Source: Rhodeus uyekii
Taxonomy: Eukaryota > Chordata > Actinopteri > Cypriniformes > Acheilognathidae
Length of the DNA stretch: 64,000 bases
Reading direction: 5' to 3'
Assembly: GCA_037043235.1 (NCBI GenBank)
Contig: JAWRVZ010000040.1
Span: forward strand, 1,552,501 to 1,616,500
This document shows positions 34,701 through 45,591 of the stretch, in pieces. The first letter of the stretch is position 1; every line of letters starts with the position of its first letter. A program made the position numbers and the translations under genes. The notes beneath the pieces were generated by a model. The model saw nothing but the letters and a program-made list of their open reading frames with translations. It had not been told where the DNA came from and searched no databases.

Positions 34701-37700
34701 TGAATGATGGAGGCACATCACACATGCATTAAAATAAATTTAGTGGTTTATAAACTGTGGACAGGGACAAATTGAACTGTTATCTTGTGCTTACAGATGA
34801 GGTTTGTAAGGAACGTGACGTCCTGGCGAGAAATGAAACCGGGTTTCTACCATGGCCATGTTGCCTACTTGGACTTCACAAAGTGAGTTTTTGATGTATT
34901 GATATAAAACCATCACAACAATCACTGTAAGCAGTTGCCTTATCAAATGAAAAATTCATTGTTGTCTGTTCCTGAAAAAGAGACTGATAATTGACTGATG
35001 TGAGAAGATACATTTAGGTGCTTCTGCACTCTGGTGGTTAAAAATGGAACAAGCGTTTATTTTGGAACATGCTTGTCTATGGATTTGAACTCTGAATATT
35101 TTAGTAGATATTGTTTTTTTTTGCACATGTGTGGTTTGTGTTAATTTCAAAAATCTTATAAACATTTTTTTTTTTACTTTTCACTGTTGACCATGTGACC
35201 ACCTTTCACGAAACACATGTGTTTGTTCTACCTTCATAGATTTGAATCTACCTTTAGATTTATTTAGTTTTGCACACATATTTTGCTCATTATTTTGTTA
35301 TCGTTATTTATATTTTATTTTATTGAGCACGTTTCTATGGCGGTGTCACGAAAGTAAAGGAAACGCATTTAAAATATTTACGAAATTCAACTTTTCACTT
35401 AAAGAAATTATAATAATATAATAATTTTTCCCAAATAGGTTTGGGATCAAGGGGAAGCCAGTCTATATCAACATCGTACGGGACCCCATCGAGAGGTTGG
35501 TGTCTTACTACTATTTTCTCCGATTTGGAGATGATTATCGGCCAGGTCTCAGGCGGAGAAAGCAGGGCGACAAAAAGGTATTGTATTTGAAGGTTTTTGT
35601 CTTTCAATATTTGATAACGCCTCCATTTTGAAAAGTAACATTTTATGTTCTTACCATATGAATGCTGTGTGACTGTTTCAGACGTTTGATGAGTGTGTGT
35701 CATCAGGAGGTTCTGATTGCACTCCTGAGAAGCTTTGGTTACAGATCCCGTTCTTCTGTGGCCATTACTCGGAGTGCTGGTGGGTAATATGAGCAGTCTG
35801 GAGCTTGTTACTCTGCTTTTCGTTTAATGTTCTTTCTCATTAGATAAATTGATTGAGTCACCCTTTACTGATTTGTTCTCGAAACTATGTAGGAGCTGGA
35901 AATGATCTTGCGTGTCTGTGTGTGTGCAGGAATGTTGGCAGTAGGTGGGCTCTCGAGCAGGCCAAGTATAATTTGGTTAATGAGTATCTGCTTGTGGGAG
36001 TGACTGAGGAGCTGGAGGATTTTATCATGATGCTCGAGGCAGCGCTGCCACGTTTTTTCAGAGGAGCAACTGAGCTCTACCGCACAGGTACTTGGTCCTC
36101 ATCTAAGGATTACAGGAATAGGCCAACCAAAAATAACAATTCTGCTCTCTCCTCTGCTACCATCTCTTCTCAATGTTTTCCTTCCAAACCTGACTTTATT
36201 TCTTTTATGAATACCATGTGAGAGGAACAGAAGTGTTTTACGAAAGTTCGTCAAAGACGTACCCTAAAAATGAATGAGACAGAGAATTCAATATGCAGTA
36301 ATCCCTCGCCACTTTGCGGTTCAAGTTTTGCAGATTTTTCAAAAATATTCATAGAAAAATAAAAATTCAAAAATACCGGCAGCCGTATTGCGGAAAGCAG
36401 CGTTGCTTCATCGTGATGCGAGAGAAACGGTTTCCCAGGATGCCAGACAAAGAGAGAAACTCTCTCAGAGGCTTTGTACACACCCACAGGCACTCAGACA
36501 AGGCATGTGATTGTTTCCCGGCGCGAATGGGAGCACGAGGGGAGTAGTAGCCTCTTCGCCTCTCTCAGAAGCAAATGTTGACGATCCCGAACTGATTTAA
36601 AGGCCTCATTATACCAGTGCAGTAACAACAACAACATCATCACATTCATCAAACCGCACAGGTCTGTCATTGTCGTCATTACTGGAATGACGTCTCAAGA
36701 TACCACTGTCATTGATGAGTGTACAGCACCATAATACATATCGTATGAGAGAGAGTAAATGTATAATATTAAGGTTTTATAATGAAATAGATTTACCTCA
36801 AGATACGAGCATCCCTACGTACAAGTATTCCAAGATACGAGCAAGCCTTCGGGCAGATTTTTGCTTCTAGATACGAGTAAATATTCGTGATACGAGCACT
36901 TGTACTGACACCGATGCCGACGCTCGTTCACTTCACGTGTTCGCTGACTTCTGTACACGTCGCCTGCGAGTAGCTGATTTTCTCTCGATTTTGTGCATTA
37001 TTCTTCATAATAGCGATGATTTCTAAGAAAGTGAGTGGTAAGGATGGTAGTGAGAAGAAGAAACGCATGATGACCATGGAAATGAAGCATGAAATTGTGG
37101 ATAAATATGAGCTCGGTGCCGCGTGAGTTATCTAGCACGCACTTATGATCGCAGTACATCCACGATATGTACCATACTAAAGCAGAAGGTTGTTATCAAG
37201 AATGTAAATCCTTCCAAGGGTGTGGCGATTATATCGAATTTATGTTCTAATATAAATGATGAGATGGAGAGGCTTCTGTTGTCGTGGATAAAGAAGCAGA
37301 TGTCCCTTGATAGATATTTCGTTAAAAGGTCTTCACCAAGTGAAAGTGAGGGTTGTTAGGCGAAAAAGGTAAAAAAAGTGATCAAAAGTAAAGAATATAA
37401 ATTGAAAAAAATCTAAACAATAATATAAAATAGAAAAGTATTTTAAAAGATACGAAAGCTGAGTTCAGTTATGTTTAGTTCCTACTATTCAAGAAAATTA
37501 AAGTGATCAAAAGTAAAGAATACAAATCGAAAAAAATCTAAACAATAATATAGAAAAGTAAAAAAATATGTAAGCTATGTTCAAGTTACGAGCGCTGCCC
37601 TGGAATGGATTATGCTCGTATCAAGATGTATTATTGTATAAATATACATATTTTAAACATTCTGGTACCTACACACACACATATATGGAAATTCCTAGGG

Positions 37701-38148
37701 GGGCCAATCCTACTTTGGGGATTTTCACCTATCGCGGGGGGTTGCGGTCCACATTAACCGCGATAAACAAGGGATCACTGCATTAGCTATTAAAAGGCCC
37801 CTCATGTGTTTCGGTCTCACTCAGGTATTCAACATTGAATGATTTTTGTTTTTTTATGATACTTACCAGTTAAACCATCTGAGTGACCTGCTTTTAATTA
37901 TGTCTTTGACTGCAACTGCAGGTAAGAAGTCTCACTTGAGGAAAACGAGCGAGAAGAAACCTCCAACTAAAGAGTCCATCTCAAAGCTGCAGCAGTCCAA
38001 CATATGGAAGATGGAGAATGAGTTCTATGAGTTTGCACTGGAACAGTTTCAGTTTGTGCGTGCTCACAGCGTCAGGGAAAAAGATGGAGAGCTTTACCTG
38101 CTGGCTCAGAACTTCTTTTATGAGAAAATCTATCCAAAAGTAAATTAG
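31550..38148 (+). CDS. hs2st1: Heparan sulfate 2-O-sulfotransferase 1 (six coding exons, exon 1 outside window)
   Basis: Spliced segments: 31550-31788, 34797-34882, 35439-35577, 35682-35779, 35930-36087 and 37922-38148. They total 947 nt and, with one base supplied by exon 1, give 315 codons plus stop. This is exactly the part of the 356-residue human protein from residue 42 on. The enzyme is a type II Golgi membrane protein that moves sulfate from PAPS to the 2-O position of iduronic (and some glucuronic) acid in heparan sulfate. Visible hallmarks are the PAPS 5'-phosphosulfate loop VPKTASTSF (Lys83 by human numbering), the catalytic-histidine segment FYHGHV (His140, His142), the 3'-phosphate motif RDPIERLVSYYYF, two Cys pairs (DECV/SDC and FFCGHYSEC), and two N-glycosylation sequons (NTT, NVT). 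All junctions have GT/AG, the frame is open throughout, and the gene looks functional. The missing exon 1 would encode the cytoplasmic tail and membrane anchor. Confidence 0.97.
31912..32643. mobile_element. TIR DNA transposon remnant in hs2st1 intron 2
   Basis: The left end TATGTACAAAAGTATTGAGG and the right end CTCAATAGTTTTGTCCATATA are inverted repeats with about 2-3 mismatches over 23 bp. The family ending in TATGGACAAAAGTATTGGGAC is widespread in fish and is non-autonomous or decayed here. The 69-codon minus-strand frame inside has no recognised domain. Part of the same sequence is repeated at 33571-33830. Confidence 0.75.
33256..33546. mobile_element. Harbinger-like MITE in hs2st1 intron 2
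   Basis: Terminal inverted repeats GGGTCTCATTTATAAA and TTTATAAATGAGACCC enclose 291 bp, flanked by CAG at 33253-33255 and 33547-33549. A 3-bp target duplication is characteristic of PIF/Harbinger elements, although their usual target is TWA. Internal TGCGTACGCAC-type palindromes recur near both ends. No open frame of note. Confidence 0.75.
33571..33830. mobile_element. Partial second copy of the 31912 element
   Basis: TTTTATGCACCATG, ACTTTAAGTTGTCTT, CACTTCATGGCTGAGTTGCT, ATACCATTTAAAGTTG and CCATGCTTGAATTCACAGAG match 32280-32500 in the same order and orientation. Both terminal repeats are absent, so this is an internal fragment. Confidence 0.75.
34797..34882 (+). CDS. hs2st1: hs2st1 exon 3 (catalytic histidines)
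   Basis: The acceptor is CTTACAG and the donor AA|GTGAGT. It starts in phase 0 and leaves two bases of a Lys codon. It encodes MRFVRNVTSW...FYHGHVAYLDFTK, which includes the second N-glycosylation sequon (NVT) and the segment with the catalytic base (His142 by human numbering). The exon-initial Met replaces human Val. Confidence 0.97.
35439..35577 (+). CDS. hs2st1: hs2st1 exon 4 (3'-phosphate binding)
   Basis: The acceptor is CCAAATAG and the donor AAG|GTATTG. It encodes FGIKGKPVYINIVRDPIE... to RRKQGDKK. Arg and Ser of the RDPIERLVSYYYF segment bind the 3'-phosphate of PAPS in this family. Length and phase agree with the vertebrate gene. Confidence 0.97.
35682..35779 (+). CDS. hs2st1: hs2st1 exon 5 (disulfide cysteines)
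   Basis: It encodes TFDECVSSGGSDC...FFCGHYSECW with the four cysteines that form two disulfides in the family. The acceptor is GACTGTTTCAG. The donor that keeps the frame is TGCTG|GTGGGT, weaker than consensus; another GT lies 5 bases downstream (GTAATA) and would break the frame. Confidence 0.95.
35930..36087 (+). CDS. hs2st1: hs2st1 exon 6
   Basis: The acceptor is GTGTGTGTGCAG and the donor CACAG|GTACTT. It encodes NVGSRWALEQAKYNLVNEYL through ATELYRT, with the first base completing the Trp codon begun in exon 5. It contains the VGVTEELEDF segment typical of 2-O-sulfotransferases. The open frame running past 36087 is intron. Confidence 0.97.
36790..37636 (+). mobile_element. Nested Tigger-like element with transposase relic
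   Basis: The left end TTTACCTCAAGATACGAGC and the right end GCTCGTATCAAGATGTATTA are imperfect inverted repeats. The outer sequence resumes at TATAAATATACATATTTTAA, as in the 22009 copy (23374). The interior holds the broken transposase at 37016-37359 and a tandem-like repeat of AAAGTGATCAAAAGTAAAGA (37377 and 37500). The left terminal few bases are degraded, so the left boundary is approximate to 5 bp. Confidence 0.8.
37016..37359 (+). pseudogene. Broken Tigger/pogo transposase, N-terminal CENP-B-type DNA-binding region
   Basis: ATG at 37016 opens a basic N-terminus (KKRMMTMEMKHEIVDKYELG) followed by a stop at 37124. The homologous frame resumes about 37123, shifted, with SYLARTYDRSTSTICTILKQ, then NDEMERLLLSWIKKQ, and ends at a stop after SSPSESEGC. 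The order (helix-turn-helix of CENP-B/pogo type, then the start of a Tc5-type DNA-binding domain) is that of Tigger transposases. The DDE catalytic domain is missing: the start and the tail of the protein are joined by an internal deletion. It is non-functional, with one frameshift and a large deletion. Confidence 0.8.
37922..38148 (+). CDS. hs2st1: hs2st1 terminal coding exon
   Basis: The acceptor is CAACTGCAG, and the stop TAG is at 38146-38148. It encodes GKKSHLRKTSEKK, SISKLQQSNIWKMENEFYEF, LEQFQFVRAHSVREKDGELY and the C-terminus NFFYEKIYPKVN, very close to the mammalian protein (which ends KSN). The first codon (Gly) is completed by the last base of exon 6. Confidence 0.98.
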
Positions 38149-39305
38149 AGTATACATTAGCATGGTCCAAGTGTTGTCTGGCCTGTTCATGTACTGAACT
38201 GTTCTGTCACTTTCACTGGGATGAGAAGAAGACATCTACAATGTGAACACAACAAACTTTTTTTAAGAGGGACTTTACACAGCGCTGACCATGATGCTCA
38301 GCATCAAGCCACTTTGAGTCCTGTGTCTTTGTACGGAATTTAACAGTAGTGAAAACACTTGTGACATAAACATAAAATTTTCTCATAATTCATCATGCCT
38401 TCCAAAAGAAAATGACAGAAGCATTTTGGCCATCAGTCATTGTTGTGAAATATGAATTTTGAACAGGGTCAAAAGGGTACCTTTTGTACCAGACATTTGG
38501 TACATTAAGAGCACCTCCTTATTTTAATACTAACTGTGGTTTTGTGAATTCTTCTTGACACTTCTTGCATTGTGTATATTGATTTTTAATAGAATGCCAT
38601 GAACAGTGTTTACAGACTTTAGTAAAGGTATCGTTAGACAGAGGTTAGAAAGTGGTAAAACAGATTTCATATCTGTACAAATTGTATTTACATGTATATT
38701 TTATGTAATTGGACCAAATGGTTGTAAGGTTGAAATTCAAAGCTGTAGAGTTTAAAATTAGTTATTTAGAAAATAGTCTTCTTTTGAGAATCCCACTGGT
38801 GCTTGCTTTCTTTTCTATTCATCTTTTTTTCCCATCACAACTCCTGAAGACTTCAAAATGATGAAATAGAAATTTCACTGACCTCTAAGACTTTCAAGTA
38901 CAGAGACTGTTTTGAATTGAAGACCATGACTTCCATGATCCTGTTTCTACCTGCTACTGTATGAGGCCTGATTAGTCTCGAACTGATTCCTTGAGTCGTA
39001 TCTACAGGTATCATCTTGTAGTGCAGTATTGGTTTAAGAGATAACGTTATCTCAACAAACTCAGAAGTTCTCAATTGTATAGTGTCTCTAACAGAAGAAG
39101 AAAAGTTTAAACCAACATTAGTTGTACACTCAATAGTGCCTTCATGAATCATTTATCCCACCCTAGTTTCAGCAGTTGTTTGGATCATTTAAACAATGTC
39201 TGTATTTTAAACTTTTAAAGCTACCAGCATTTCTTTTATATTTGGGTTCTTCCCTTGCATTTTGGTTCTCAAAGCATTTCAAATAAACTTTACTGTCTGT
39301 GAGTC
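38149..39305 (+). other. hs2st1: hs2st1 3' untranslated region (predicted)
   Basis: This is AT-rich sequence from the stop codon to about 18 bases past the polyA signal at 39282. No transposon is recognised in it, unlike the surroundings, which fits a transcribed UTR. An earlier cleavage site is possible, but I saw no better canonical AATAAA before this one. Confidence 0.6.
39282..39287 (+). terminator. AATAAA polyadenylation signal of hs2st1
   Basis: The canonical hexamer is followed by TTTACTGTCTGTGAGTCC and a GT/T-rich downstream element (ATGTTGTTTT). Confidence 0.65.
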
Positions 39306-39414
39306 CATGTTGTTTTCAGGATGCTCAGTTTCTCTTACAAAGGTTTTCAATGTTTTTAAAAGACACAATTTAAAGTTTTTAAAGTTGTACTTACTGACGT
39401 ATAAAATATATTGA

Positions 39415-39777
39415 TGTTAGTTAGGAGTGCGGTGTGCGATGCGGAGAGAACGCGAGGAGACTCGGAAATACAAACTGAAACACTTTATTACTCACAAACG
39501 CAAAACAAAATGGAACACTCTTTTGCAGAAACATAGGAACTTGGAACTAGGCGAAGACGAGGAAAGACAACGACAAACAGTTACAACAATCGACAAAGAC
39601 AAGGGAACAAAGGAGGGTATATATATATAACAACACGGGAAGATGGGGAACAGCTGACGGGACTTAGGAAGTGATTATACACGGATAGGATCTTGAAGGA
39701 CCTGGAAGATACATAAAGGGACCCGGATGTGAACAATGAGACAAACAACCCCATAACACACATGATTAATTGTCACA
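39415..39777 (-). mobile_element. Solo LTR, minus orientation
   Basis: Read on the minus strand it starts TGTGACAATTAATC and ends CTAACA. The polyA-proximal region (CACTTTATTACTC on plus, 39480-39492) and GAGGAGAC...GTGCGG text resemble the LTR at 60150-60492 reversed. The TATA-like run TATATATATA lies near 39620. I could not identify a matching target duplication, so the exact ends are provisional. Confidence 0.55.
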
Positions 39778-42700
39778 GTTTTAACATGATTTAGTTTTTT
39801 GGGATTCTTTGATAAATAGAAAAGTTCAAAAGAACAGCATTTGTTTAACAATTGAAATGTCTTGCCTGTCACTTGTGGTCAAATTAATGAAACCGTGCTG
39901 AAGAGAAATAATATTTTTTCATATAATTAATGATGTGCACAAATGCCCACTTTCAATTTTCAAGTCCCATCCTACATTTTATTTTCATTGCACATTACCT
40001 TTACAAATATGACAGTTGGCTAACTGACGTTATTGACAATCATAGAAGTGTAATAGTAGCTAAACTTTAGTACATAAGTAATAGACATTTTTTATTATTT
40101 GCTGTTTAATCTCAGTTTTACCATTAAACAAGGGCAGGCTGTCATGGTGAGTATTAAAAATAACCTCTAATTCTGAAGTGGTAGGGATGAAAAGTGGGAG
40201 GAGAGTTAGTGTGTCCAATGTGATCAGTGCACAACGAACAACAGCCTTCATCTCCACACAAACAGACAGACAAGACAACAAGGGCAGAACGTCTGCTTCA
40301 CAAAAGAGAACTCAATTAACTTTTTTTTTCTTTTGCTCCAGGCGAAACAAAGCATTGTTTCATTAGGCAGATGAATACAGGCTGATAATTACTCCTCAAT
40401 TAAAAAGAGCCTGTACCATGTATTGATTTGCCAGAAGAAGGTTAATTAGTGTTCTGTTGATGCAGAGTTGCAATCATTTGTTTGTTTCCATGTCATTGAG
40501 TTTCCTAGCATGAAACATGATTTTTATCTGAGTTATTGTTTGTTTGGAATTTAAGTTCAATGACCGGATCTCTTGGAGGATTGCGATGGGTAAATGATCA
40601 AACGCAGGGCTATACAATTTTGGCAGCCTAAAACTATTGTTCAGATGTGACTAGTTGGGTCATTCTAAGTATCTGGGTTTGCATTTGTCACTTCCATTAA
40701 GAACAAAACAAAACATATTTTTTTAGCATGCATTTAAATCATTTTAACATTTTTCTTACTTAATGAGGATTTTTGATTTGCTCCCAGACTTTTGCTGTGT
40801 TTGCAAATAAAATGTATAAAACAATACAAAGAAAAAGAGTATATTGAAACATTGTCTTAATTTTTATATCTGACAACAAATATAAAAATATTTTATTTTT
40901 GACTGTAAAGATTTACTCATGTTACTAACCCTTTTACCAACATATTATTTGATATAATATGTGAAATCTTAATTATTTCAACCATAATTACATCACCATA
41001 TTGTCCCATATCAAACTGGAGATACCCATGTTATATAATTATCAGGATATGTGTGATATTGATATTAATTTTCTTTCTTTCTGTATGTTTTTTTCTTTCT
41101 TTTAAATACAAATTAGACTTTTAATTATTAAATGTCATCCATCAGTCATTCTGGCAATTCTTCCTTCCTCCACAAGAGGGAAGATTGTGCTCACTGATCC
41201 TTCTCCTCAAATCAGCTCAGCTGGAACTGTTCAACAAGCCCCATTAATGCACCTGTACTGAGCCAAATGGACAAAACGAACAGGGCATTACCATTAAGAA
41301 TACAGATTGCTCTATTAGAGCTGCACCGGCTTTTAGCTTTGGTGGCAGCTAAAAAGCTCTTTACTTTAGCCCCCGCAATTTGTGCCCCTCTCACTCTGTT
41401 CACTTGCATAAATGACGCACTACAGTTTAAGTCACTGTGTGCAGATGGTGGACTGGTGATGTGCCTTTCCAGAGAAAAGTTAAGCATTTCTGGGAAGACT
41501 TTTAGGTCATAATGTCTTCAAGAAGCTTTTACCAAAATGAGAGATTTACAGGTCCAAAAAGACTAACTGGCATATTTAACTTCCCTGTTTGTGAAATTAC
41601 AGGGAGATGCGTGTGACATGATTGACCATATTTTTAATAATAAGCTGAATGACTCTGCTTTCTTCATGTTTGAAGGATATGATCAGGTCTATTTAAGGTT
41701 GAAAAGTAAAGCTCACCACCATTAGACTAGTAGGCTTACTGTGAGTCTCTATGCTGAAATAACCTCTAAATCAGAGTCAAAATAATGACCTTATTCAACT
41801 AATGAAGGTTGGCTGGGTTCGACAAGCATTACCCTCTGGACCTTTGACAAAAAGTGTTTTTTTCTTTTCTTGGTAGATCAGAGGATAGTAAAACTGGCTG
41901 CGGTGTTTTGAAATCAGTGCTCCATAAAACAAACAGAGCAAAGAGGACATAAGACACTGACCCCCTACCCTTCAGGACAGAAGGCAGGACCTCTGGGCAT
42001 TTGGCTGAAGGGAATTCTTATGCTTGCTATGAAAACTCTGAAGGAAACATGGTGATCTAAATCAGAAGGTGGGGGATATAAAAGCAAGTTCAAAGTCAAT
42101 AGAGAGCCAAGGAAACTAGCACATTATTTTTGATCTGGGGGTATAGGCTTCCTTGACTCTGCAAGCTAAAAATAGTAATTAAGGAAGTTGTTCCCATGAT
42201 GTGGAAAGATAATTAGGAAAAGCTAAAAATGTACGACGTGGTTTGACTTTTCTATGTAAGGCGAATGACACAGGTTCTGGAAAAATCTGATCGCTCACTT
42301 GGAAAGAAATAGAAAACACCCCACATGAAAACATTTCAATATAAACATCATGATGATTGGATGATTATGGCTTTGGTCTAACCCATTTGTTTTGATCTAA
42401 TTTCTCTTTAGATTTTAGGTCATTTCTATAAAAACAGAGAAGGCAATCATATATTCCTTGAGAAAAACTGTCCATAACCATCTGCTTCCATTACTGTAGA
42501 AACAGCCTGAGTTCTAACACTGAATGTGACCTTTGACTCTTAATTAAATTAAATTCGTATATTATGGCCATTTGATATTGAAAAGGATTCTAGTCTTTTA
42601 CCAGTGTCCCTCTTTTGCTTTAATGCAGAATTCAGGGAGGTAAAGAACCTAGCAGGCAAAGAGAGATGCAATCAGCATTTCAATCTTTCCTATTGTTCAG

Positions 42701-42951
42701 GCTTACTGATGAGCTTTGCAGTGCAGATAATGGAGTAAATTATTTACCTCTATGCTCTCTTTTCTTTTCTGACTCCTTATTGTTATCAGTGCAGAGCTGT
42801 ATGGTCACAGGTTAAAGGCTTGCATCATATCTTGCTCAAAAAGTCTCTTTCCAATGGTTTTTGGGATTGTTATCTTCTCCTTCTCCTTATCTTCTCTGTG
42901 GGGCCATTCTACAAAACAGATGCCATTAGGATTATAATGAATGGCATTGCT
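39778..42951. other. Downstream intergenic stretch with a candidate conserved noncoding block
   Basis: Positions 41150-41520 contain balanced-composition, non-repetitive sequence (for example CAAGCCCCATTAATGCACC, GCTTTTAGCTTTGGTGGCAG). Overlapping short frames on both strands do not look like exons. It could be a conserved noncoding element, an inference from texture only. The rest is AT-rich with nothing recognisable. Confidence 0.3.
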
Positions 42952-43828
42952 CAACTGCTCAAAAAAATTAAGGGAACTCTTAAATCACACATTGGATTCC
43001 ATATTTCATAATTTGTTTAGAAGAAAATTATGTGGCAATTCATCAACCCACTGAGGGTTGGATTCAAAATACCGGTAATGCTAAACATCATTGTAAAAAA
43101 CTGAAATTACAATCTGATCCTACTTGCATGAAGTTCATCAAAGCAACTCATAATTTAAGTCAATAGTATAGTATATGGCCTCCACAAAAATGCACTCACA
43201 ACAATGTCTTAGCAGATGGTGTCCAGGGGGATCTCCTTCCAGACCTGGATCAGGGCATCAGTGAGCTCCTGGACAGTCTGTGGTGCTACTTAGTGACTTC
43301 CGATGCTACAACACATAATGTCCCAGAGGTTCTCGATTGGATTAGGTCTGGGGAATATGAGGGCCAATCAATGTCTTCATTATCTAAAAACTGCCTATGC
43401 ACTTGCCACATGAGGCCGGGTACATCACGCATCAAGAGAAACCCAGGGACTATTGCACCAGCATAAGGTCAAACAATAGCTCTGAGGATTTCATGCTGGT
43501 ACATAACAACAGTAAGGGAACCATGGATAGCACATGGAGGTCTGTGAGATAACAAAGCACAAAGCTAAAGACAAATCAGTCAGGAAGAATAAGGAGAGAA
43601 TAATTGTCTATGGCCATCACCTGCAAAATCATTCCCATTTTGGAGGTTGTCTTGGTGTTGCCTATCCAGTGCACCTGTTGTTACTTCCATTTGCACTAAA
43701 GCTGTTGAAACTGATTCACAATCACTTATGTTTCCTAAATGGAATGATTGACATTTCTGAAGTGTAACTGACTCCATGTTAAACAGTGATGATGAACAGT
43801 GTTCCCTTCATTTTTTTGAGCAGCGCAC
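42952..43828 (-). mobile_element. Internally deleted Tc1/mariner-like transposon
   Basis: The left end CAACTGCTCAAAAAAATTAAG and the right end CTTCATTTTTTTGAGCAGCG are inverted terminal repeats. On the minus strand, 43207-43480 retains the end of a Tc1-type transposase, including a degraded DWPSYSPDL motif (near 43350), the equivalent of the Tc1 signature before the last catalytic residue. The N-terminal half of the gene is deleted: at about 43550 the coding text jumps to the 5' leader (AGTCAGGAAGAATAAGG). Stops and shifts show it is dead. It shares its right part with 687-932. Confidence 0.8.
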
Positions 43829-44449
43829 GCTCATGTGAGCAGTGTATAAGTTGTTAATTTAAACTGTTTTAAATCCAATATGTATGTATTTATGTCATCA
43901 TAAGAGTGCATGTTTGTCTTTTTTTCACCTTTGCATTTCTGACTTCTCCCTGCTGCACTTCGCCCTCCCTCCCTGCTGCTACAAAAAAATATATCACATT
44001 TTGATTTAAGTTAGCATTTTGTTTTTATTTTCCACATATAACTTTTTAGATTTTCATTGACAATGTATTGTTAAAAAAATAAAATGAAGGCAAGAAGATG
44101 CTGTATTATGAACTGCAAAATCCATAATGCTCTGGTTCAAATTAATATGGCAAATCTGATCATCATTACTCATTCATACGGTCATCATTACTGCTCATAT
44201 CACAGTGTACTGTACAAGTGAAGAAGCCTTCGGAGCTGAAATTCAGATGGGCTATATGGTTTTGTTTCTGACACGCACTGCAATAGACCAATCACAACAG
44301 ACTGGGCCACCTGACCAATCAGAGCAGAGTATTCTCGTGGAAAGGAAGGGTTTAGGGAGATGGTCACACTAGACTTTGAGCATGCGGAATTTCTTTGGAC
44401 ACTGGAACGATCATAAGAAAGGTTTAGGTTGAGCCCATGAGGAAAACAT
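43829..44449. other. Noncoding stretch
   Basis: Contains AT-rich unique sequence with no recognised element or gene. Confidence 0.35.
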
Positions 44450-45591
44450 GGAGATATGCTGGTATATATGTCCGTACCTCAGGACCTCACGGTGGAGCAG
44501 GTTTGGATCTGGAGGCTTCGGCGATGCCGTCATCGAGAGTCCACTGTATCAGGCTTATGATGATGCCTGGAGGTAGAATCGGTTCAAACAGAGAAGCGTT
44601 GCTGACGGGGCTGTGCAACTGGGAGAGAGCGTCCATCTTTAGATTATTTTCTCCTGCTCAGTAGGTGACCGTGAAGTGGAACCTTGTGAAGAGAAGGGCC
44701 CACTGGGCCTGCAGATTTGAATGCATTTGGCATTCCACAGGTAATCCAGGTTACGGTGGTCAGTAGTGACTTTAATGGGGTGTTGGGTTCCCTCTGGCCA
44801 GTGTCACCAGGTTCCAGGACAGAGACTTGGGCCATGGTGAAGCAGGGAGGTGAGAGGCGTGCTGATCTTGCTGAAGTTCTTGATGAAATGGCAGTAGAAG
44901 TTGGCAAAGCCTTGGTAGTATTGCTGTTCCTTTATTGAGGATGAGCTGCTCTCTACTGATTGTACCTTCCTCTGGATGCCATGCTGATCAATGATGTATT
45001 TGAGGAAATGGACTGAGTTATGATAGCATTTTTACTTTTTTAGCTTGAGGTACAGATGGAATTGAAGTAGCTTTTGTAGGACCTACGTTACATAGTAGTG
45101 ATTGTCGGACAGATTGGGAGTAGATGAGGATGTCAAGAGAATCAAGATGTCAAGATGAAAATGAAGATTTCCATTCCAATGGCATCGTTGTGCAGGCAAA
45201 CTTTGGTATTAAGACCCAGTTGGTAAACCATCAGTAGTGCTGTCTCGTTCCACCCACTGGAGGCCACCAATGTGTGCAACTACAGAACATAATTGTTGAT
45301 GGTGGATCTCCCTTGACGAAACCAGTGAAGTTGATTGTTTACTGAGAAGACACTGGAAATTTAAACGAAGACTTCTTCGAAATAAGTCACATACATCGTC
45401 TGTGAGTGGGTGACTGGAACATCAGCCTCCCAGATGGATGTGGTCCACTCTAGCGAAAAACCAGTCAACAATGAGATGATGTAGGCAATCTTGGCTCGGT
45501 CAATGGAGAACAGCTGTGGCTGCATTTTAAAGAAGAGAAAACACTGAAGCATAAATAAGCTGCATTCCTCCGCCTCACCTGAGTATGTCAC
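44450..45591 (-). pseudogene. Decayed Ty3/gypsy gag-pol relic
   Basis: On the minus strand, 45591-45361 is open for 76 codons with gag-type text (YSGEAEECSLFMLQC, AKIAYIISLLTG, LEWTTSIWEADVPVTHS). After a gap, the reverse transcriptase region survives in pieces: an LDILIL remnant of the catalytic loop near 45137-45154 (one of the usual Asp pair missing), KYIIDQHGIQRKV near 45000, and GFANFYCHFIKNFS near 44880. RNase H text follows (KVTTDHRNLDYL near 44750, then WALLFTRFHFTVTY), then KMDALSQL. Frames change several times and stops are present. The part between gag and RT (end of gag, protease, start of RT) is deleted. A minus-strand LTR upstream (46175-46492) may be its 5' LTR. The element is dead. 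Confidence 0.8.

Larger units (their letters stand above)
36296..37780 (+). mobile_element. Tigger-like element in hs2st1 intron 6, carrying a nested Tigger
   Basis: The left end is CAGTAATCCCTCGCCACTTT and the right end AACAAGGGATCACTG. It is homologous to 22009-23513 along its length. The flanking dinucleotides are TG and CA instead of TA, so the target site has mutated. At the point where the 22009 copy has its insertion, this copy reads straight through (CAAGATACCACTGTCATTG near 36697). A different insertion occupies 36790-37636. Confidence 0.85.

Noticed and set aside
36088..36221. Extension of hs2st1 exon 6 into a longer open frame
   Set aside because: A GT donor at 36088 and the match of exon 7 to the family show that this is intron read-through.
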